Origin: Nanobdellota archaeon
GTDB taxonomy: Archaea; Nanobdellota; Nanobdellia; SCGC-AAA011-G17; VGLX01
NCBI GenBank assembly: GCA_018894775.1
Contig: JAHIPG010000233.1
Location: 1 to 9,022 of the forward strand
Length of the DNA stretch: 9,022 bases
Reading direction: 5' to 3'
Shown here: positions 5,660-9,022 of the stretch, one piece after another
Layout: every line of letters begins with the position of its first letter
Position numbering within the stretch: position 1 is the first letter of the stretch
Position numbers and translations under genes: made by a program
Notes under the pieces: model-generated
What the model saw: only the letters and a program-made list of their open reading frames with translations
The model's database searches: none
What the model was told of the DNA's origin: nothing

Positions 5660-6202
5660 ATGGTGTTGACCATGGCGCACAAAATAAAAATATACAAAAC
5701 AGCAAATATTGAGTTTTCTGAATACCTAAAGGAATCTATAGAAAAAATTACACCTGGCACAGATATTTTCGTAGAAGGCTACTTAACTTCATTACTTTCA
5801 AAATTCCTAAGTAAAGAAGAAGATTTCCTATCAGAAGAACCATTAATATACAGGCTTACAAACTCAAAAAATCTGGAAGACTACATCCATTTAGGGGATG
5901 AAACACTTTTCATAACAGGATTCTACCCTGAAATAATGCTCAAGAAAAAGAATAAAAAATACGTAGAAAATATAGGGAGAACATCCTACAAAGAGGCAGC
6001 CATAATGATGGGTTATGAAGCCCAAGGAAAAATATATCTGGTATTGGCAAATAAATTCCCATTATACTCAGACGTTCTGAACGACGTAAAATACAATCTT
6101 TTAGAAAACGTAAATGATAAAGAATTCTTTGAACTATATAAGATAAGCAAGGATTACAAGAACCCAAGAGCAATAAAAAAACTTGAAGAGCTGGTGAAAT
6201 AA
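5660..6202 (+). CDS. Conserved-looking protein of unknown function
   Basis: A soluble-looking 180-residue protein with no signal peptide, no membrane segment and no cysteines. I do not recognise a named domain. Stretches that look conserved are VEGYLTSLLSKFL (about 39-50), LGDETLFITGFYPE (78-91) and YVENIGRTSYKEAA (101-114). The order 'YL..LL', 'LGD..LF..GF.PE', 'Y...G...Y' reminds me of an uncharacterised protein family in bacteria, but this is memory, not a search. The C-terminal 50 residues are charged and helical, ending in a PRAIKKLEEL-like helix. The start at 5660 follows from the TATA spacing; MAHKIK at 5672 is the alternative. It appears to be its own transcription unit between ndk and secF, so the neighbours give no clear role. 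Confidence 0.8.
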   Translation: MVLTMAHKIKIYKTANIEFSEYLKESIEKITPGTDIFVEGYLTSLLSKFLSKEEDFLSEEPLIYRLTNSKNLEDYIHLGDETLFITGFYPEIMLKKKNKKYVENIGRTSYKEAAIMMGYEAQGKIYLVLANKFPLYSDVLNDVKYNLLENVNDKEFFELYKISKDYKNPRAIKKLEELVK

Positions 6203-6226
6203 CACTACTTGAATACGGTGGGTAAA

Positions 6227-6235
6227 CTTTTTAAA
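6227..6235 (+). promoter_or_regulatory. TATA-like promoter of secF-secD
   Basis: CTTTTTAAA is centred about 29 bases before the secF ATG, with no ribosome site between, giving a leaderless secF-secD message. Confidence 0.5.
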
Positions 6236-6259
6236 GAATAAAAATTCTAATTTGCTTGA

Positions 6260-7138
6260 ATGAAGAGATTTTACATAAAGCATAATAAGAGACTTGTATG
6301 GATACCTATCGCAATAATGCTGATTTCTTTAGCAATTGTTATCAACCATACTATAAAAACAGGAGATATAGTGCAGAAAGATGTGACGTTAGCAGGAGGG
6401 GTAACAGCGACAATATACACTCAAACATCAGTTTCAGAGATGGAAGATATGCTTAATGAAAGATTTGGATTAGAGGTTCTGGTAAGGAAACTAGCTGAAT
6501 TCGGAACAGATGAACAGATAGGATTAATAATCGAATCTAGCGATATAAAAGGAGAAGAACTAAGGACATTTTTGCAAGAGAATCTTGGAGAAGAAGTAAC
6601 AGAGGAAAATTTATCAATTGAAGAAACAGGAAGCAGCTTAGGAGAATCTTTCTACAGACAGATGATTATAGCAATAGGCATAGCATTCATCCTAATGTCA
6701 ATAGTAATATTCATCGCATTCAGGAGTGTTATACCTTCCTTGGCAGTTGTATTAGCAGCCTTGGCAGATATGATTGCAGCACTAGCATTCATAGACTTGG
6801 TCGGAATAAGACTATCAACATCAGGAATCGCAGCAATACTATTGCTTATGGGTTATAGTATCGACACAGATGTACTACTGACCACGAAAGTTCTAAAAAG
6901 AAAAGAAGGAACAATAATGGAGAGGGTATTCTCATCAATGGCAACAGGCCTTACAATGACTTGCACAACCATTGTTGCTTTGACAGTAGGATACTTTGTA
7001 TCAAACTCATTTTTACTAAAACAGATGTTCATCATATTAATAGCAGGACTCTTCATAGATATCATCATGACTTATATGTTAAACACAAGAATACTAATCT
7101 GGTACACAGCTAAAAAAGAAAAGGCAGACATAGAATAA
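6260..7138 (+). CDS. secF: Protein-export membrane protein SecF
   Basis: Membrane subunit of the SecDF complex, which pulls proteins outward through the SecYEG-type channel, in bacteria using the proton motive force. Its 292 residues contain six predicted membrane helices: one at about 12-30, an external domain at about 31-130, then five more at about 131-153, 157-180, 186-211, 226-247 and 252-278. The external domain begins with DVTLAGGV, the counterpart of the SecF D-x-x-GG motif. The fourth helix has GYSIDTDVLLTTKV, whose Asp202 matches the conserved proton-relay Asp of bacterial SecF. The stop TAA shares one base with the secD ATG (TAATG), so the two are translationally coupled. The gene order is F before D, the reverse of E. 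coli. Confidence 0.93.
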   Translation: MKRFYIKHNKRLVWIPIAIMLISLAIVINHTIKTGDIVQKDVTLAGGVTATIYTQTSVSEMEDMLNERFGLEVLVRKLAEFGTDEQIGLIIESSDIKGEELRTFLQENLGEEVTEENLSIEETGSSLGESFYRQMIIAIGIAFILMSIVIFIAFRSVIPSLAVVLAALADMIAALAFIDLVGIRLSTSGIAAILLLMGYSIDTDVLLTTKVLKRKEGTIMERVFSSMATGLTMTCTTIVALTVGYFVSNSFLLKQMFIILIAGLFIDIIMTYMLNTRILIWYTAKKEKADIE

Positions 7139-8880
7139 TGGCAAAAAAATTCATGACAATGAGAATGTGGATCCTTCTAATAGCCATAGTACTATCACTC
7201 ATGGCAATAAACCCAAACCCTTGGGCATCAGGCATCCAAATAAAATCTGTAGGACAAGGAAGCCTTGAAGCTGAACAAGGGATAAAATCAGGAGAGATAC
7301 TAAAATCCATAAACGGGCAAGCCATAGAAACACTCCAGGATTTTGCAAAAATTATAAAATCCTTTGAAAAAGAACCTATAGAAATAAAATTAGAAACAGA
7401 TGAAGGAGATTTCAAATATACTACCCTAAACAATATAGGCTTTGAAACTGACGAAAATCTTACAGTCATATCAACGGAAGACTTTGCAGTATTAGACAAA
7501 GGTGTAAAGATACTTTCAATAAATGGTGAAAAAGTAAATGATACTTTGTCATTGAAAGAACAAGTGAATAAGATACTTCCTCTTGAGAAGATGGAGATAT
7601 CCACTGACCAAGGAAATTACATATACTTAAGCAGAGGAGCACCACAAATAACAGCAATCACTGCACAGACAAGTAACATCCAGAAAGGGCTTGATTTACA
7701 GGGAGGAACAAGAGTCCTGATAAGGCCTATAAGTGAAGAGGAAATAACAGACAAAGACATCTCTGATCTGATAAAAGTTTTAAGCAATAGGTTAAACATT
7801 TACGGTCTTGCTGACATACAGATAAGAAGCGCAAAAGACTGGGAAGGGAACAAATTTGTTCTTATCGAAATAGCAGGAGTTACATCAGCAGAAGTTAGAG
7901 ATCTGATTGGAAAACAAGGAAAATTCGAAGCAAAAATAGGAGAGGATATAGTCTTTGAAGGCGGAAAAAAAGATATCCCCTTTGTATGCAGAGATGATGG
8001 AAGCTGTTCAGGAATAAGACAATGCAGCCAAACAAGCCAAGATCAATGGTACTGTAAGTTCGAATTTGTAATACACTTAAGCCCAGAAGCAGCTAAACTG
8101 CATGCAGAAGTAACAGATAAGTTAGATGTCATATCAAGCACAGATGGTAGGGAAATACTTAGTGAAACAATAGACTTCTACTTAGATGGTAAAAAGGTGG
8201 ACAGTTTACAAATTGGTTCTGATCTTAAGGGAAAGGAGTCAACAGCAATAGCAATATCAGGACCAGGTGTAGGTCCATCAAAAGTAGTGGCTATTGAGAG
8301 AGCAATAGCCAACATGGACAACCTGCAAACAATCCTTATTACAGGATCATTGCCTCTTGAGATAGAAATAGAAAAGTTAGATACAATATCACCTATAATG
8401 GGAAAAAGTTTCATCAAAAACGCATTCTTGGTAGGACTACTAGCAATGCTATCTGTAGCACTAGTAGTATTCATAAGATACAGAACATTCAAAATAATCA
8501 TACCTATGCTCATCACAATGGGAAGCGAAATCCTAATCATATTAGGGTTCGCATCATTCATAGGGTGGAATCTTGATTTAGCTGCAATAGCAGGAATAAT
8601 AGCAGCAGTGGGAACAGGGGTTGATCATCAGATTATCATAACAGACGAAGTACTAAAAGGTTCGGAAAAGTATCTGAACTGGAAACAGAAAATCAAAAGA
8701 GCATTCTTCATAATACTAACAGCTTACTTCACAACTGTTGCAGCAATGATACCTCTATGGAATGCAGGAGCTGGTTTAATAAGAGGATTTGCAATCACAA
8801 CAATTGTAGGAGTAACAATAGGAGTACTTATAACAAGACCAGCATTCGCATCAATCACAGAAAAGCTTCTAAATAAGTAA
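7138..8880 (+). CDS. secD: Protein-export membrane protein SecD with PDZ-like domains
   Basis: Larger subunit of SecDF, 580 residues. The first membrane helix is at about 9-23. Residues about 30-95 outside the membrane look like a PDZ domain (GIQIKSVGQGSLEAEQGIKSG, split as GIQIKSVGQGSLEAEQ and GIKSGEILKSINGQ). A weaker second copy at about 103-165 has DKGVKILSINGEKV. The SecD core starts at GLDLQGGTRV (the D-x-QGG motif, Asp186). An external domain follows with four cysteines (284, 290, 296, 306) that could form two disulfides. Five more helices lie at about 427-446, 452-474, 479-504, 521-540 and 546-568; the fourth helix of the protein has GTGVDHQIIITDE, with Asp495 matching the proton-relay Asp. 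The start overlaps the secF stop by one base and has no ribosome site, so it depends on coupling. Confidence 0.93.
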   Translation: MAKKFMTMRMWILLIAIVLSLMAINPNPWASGIQIKSVGQGSLEAEQGIKSGEILKSINGQAIETLQDFAKIIKSFEKEPIEIKLETDEGDFKYTTLNNIGFETDENLTVISTEDFAVLDKGVKILSINGEKVNDTLSLKEQVNKILPLEKMEISTDQGNYIYLSRGAPQITAITAQTSNIQKGLDLQGGTRVLIRPISEEEITDKDISDLIKVLSNRLNIYGLADIQIRSAKDWEGNKFVLIEIAGVTSAEVRDLIGKQGKFEAKIGEDIVFEGGKKDIPFVCRDDGSCSGIRQCSQTSQDQWYCKFEFVIHLSPEAAKLHAEVTDKLDVISSTDGREILSETIDFYLDGKKVDSLQIGSDLKGKESTAIAISGPGVGPSKVVAIERAIANMDNLQTILITGSLPLEIEIEKLDTISPIMGKSFIKNAFLVGLLAMLSVALVVFIRYRTFKIIIPMLITMGSEILIILGFASFIGWNLDLAAIAGIIAAVGTGVDHQIIITDEVLKGSEKYLNWKQKIKRAFFIILTAYFTTVAAMIPLWNAGAGLIRGFAITTIVGVTIGVLITRPAFASITEKLLNK

Positions 8881-8902
8881 ATAACTGAAGTTTCACAGTT
8901 TG

Positions 8903-8911
8903 TTTATAAAT
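8903..8911 (+). promoter_or_regulatory. TATA-like promoter of the right-edge gene
   Basis: TTTATAAAT lies about 26 bases before the ribosome site at 8933, the same spacing as in the protease and desulfoferrodoxin genes. Confidence 0.45.
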
Positions 8912-8916
8912 GCTAA

Positions 8917-8926
8917 TATTTTTCTT
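8917..8926 (+). terminator. Weak T-run after secD
   Basis: TATTTTTCTT about 37 bases after the secD stop. It overlaps the next gene's promoter region and is a weak call. Confidence 0.25.
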
Positions 8927-8932
8927 TGGATT

Positions 8933-8939
8933 GGAGGGG
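8933..8939 (+). promoter_or_regulatory. Ribosome-binding site of the right-edge gene
   Basis: GGAGGGG lies 5 bases before the ATG at 8945. With the upstream TATA box it is the main support for a gene here. Confidence 0.45.
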
Positions 8940-8944
8940 TTTTT

Positions 8945-9022
8945 ATGGGTGGGTTGTGGTTGGTTGGTTTAGGTGCTTGTTGTTTATTTGTATGTTATAG
9001 TAGTTTGTTTTTGCTTTGTATT
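8945..9022 (+). CDS. Partial gene at the right edge, hydrophobic N-terminus
   Basis: Only the first 26 codons are inside the window, with no stop. They read MGGLWLVGLGACCLFVCYSS and then more hydrophobic residues, which could be a membrane helix; there are four cysteines. By hand count the 78 bases contain 43 T, 25 G, 8 A and 2 C. Such a G+T bias by itself produces Leu, Val, Phe, Cys, Trp and Gly codons, so the hydrophobic look is weak evidence. The TATA box and ribosome site favour a real plus-strand gene. Alternatively this is noncoding, or the tail of a minus-strand gene ending at 8943, since one minus frame is also open to the edge and ends in PTTTHP. Confidence 0.4.
   Translation, partial: MGGLWLVGLGACCLFVCYSSLFLLCI

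Noticed and set aside
5108..6202. ndk plus the 5660 gene as a toxin-antitoxin or defence pair
   Set aside because: ndk is a housekeeping enzyme, a T-run terminator and a separate promoter lie between the two genes, and nothing in the second gene looks like a toxin or nuclease.
7110..7604. Minus-strand open frame across the secF-secD junction
   Set aside because: It is antisense to two clearly identified genes and its translation is a Ser/Ile/Phe-rich shadow.
8178..8561. Minus-strand open frame within secD
   Set aside because: It is antisense to conserved SecD sequence, with no start signals of its own.
1..9022. CRISPR array, tRNA or rRNA genes
   Set aside because: No regularly spaced direct repeats were seen, and no tRNA T-loop (GGTTCGA-type) motif with a matching cloverleaf was found on reading through.

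Overview
The window looks like chromosomal DNA from an AT-rich archaeon, most plausibly a DPANN-type anaerobe of the Woesearchaeota/Pacearchaeota kind. That lineage call is inference, not a database result. The archaeal signs are: TATA-like boxes centred about 24-30 bases upstream of start codons that have no Shine-Dalgarno sequence (leaderless genes); short leaders with a strong GGAGG-type ribosome site on other genes; T-run terminators without hairpins; a separate secF-then-secD pair with archaeal features; and an archaeal-style nucleoside diphosphate kinase.

Layout. Bases 75-3016 hold three predicted exported proteins: a secreted helical protein with a very acidic Gly/Asn/Asp tail (+), a lipoprotein with many regularly spaced cysteine pairs (-), and a secreted zinc metalloprotease of the matrixin/snapalysin type (-). 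Bases 3062-4083 hold a divergent oxidative-stress pair, a two-centre desulfoferrodoxin (superoxide reductase, -) and a rubrerythrin (+). Bases 4129-5060 are a complete insertion sequence with 19-base perfect terminal inverted repeats, an 8-base target duplication and a transposase with an intact DDE triad. It sits just upstream of the ndk promoter. After it come ndk (5108-5599), an unrecognised soluble protein (5660-6202), the one-base-overlapping secF-secD pair (6260-8880), and the start of a G+T-rich, possibly membrane-protein gene that runs off the right edge.

How the genes relate. SecD/SecF would help export the three secreted products at the left, but this is a general link and not evidence of a dedicated system. 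The superoxide reductase and rubrerythrin form a well-known O2-detoxification pair. I see no CRISPR array, tRNA, rRNA or recognisable defence operon.

The observations most worth following are: the insertion sequence, whose transposase reading frame has no stop of its own and ends inside the ndk TATA box; a sharp base-composition hinge inside that transposase; the cysteine-pair repeat lipoprotein; the SecD with one, probably two, PDZ-like domains; and an ATG that overlaps the ribosome-binding site in front of two genes.
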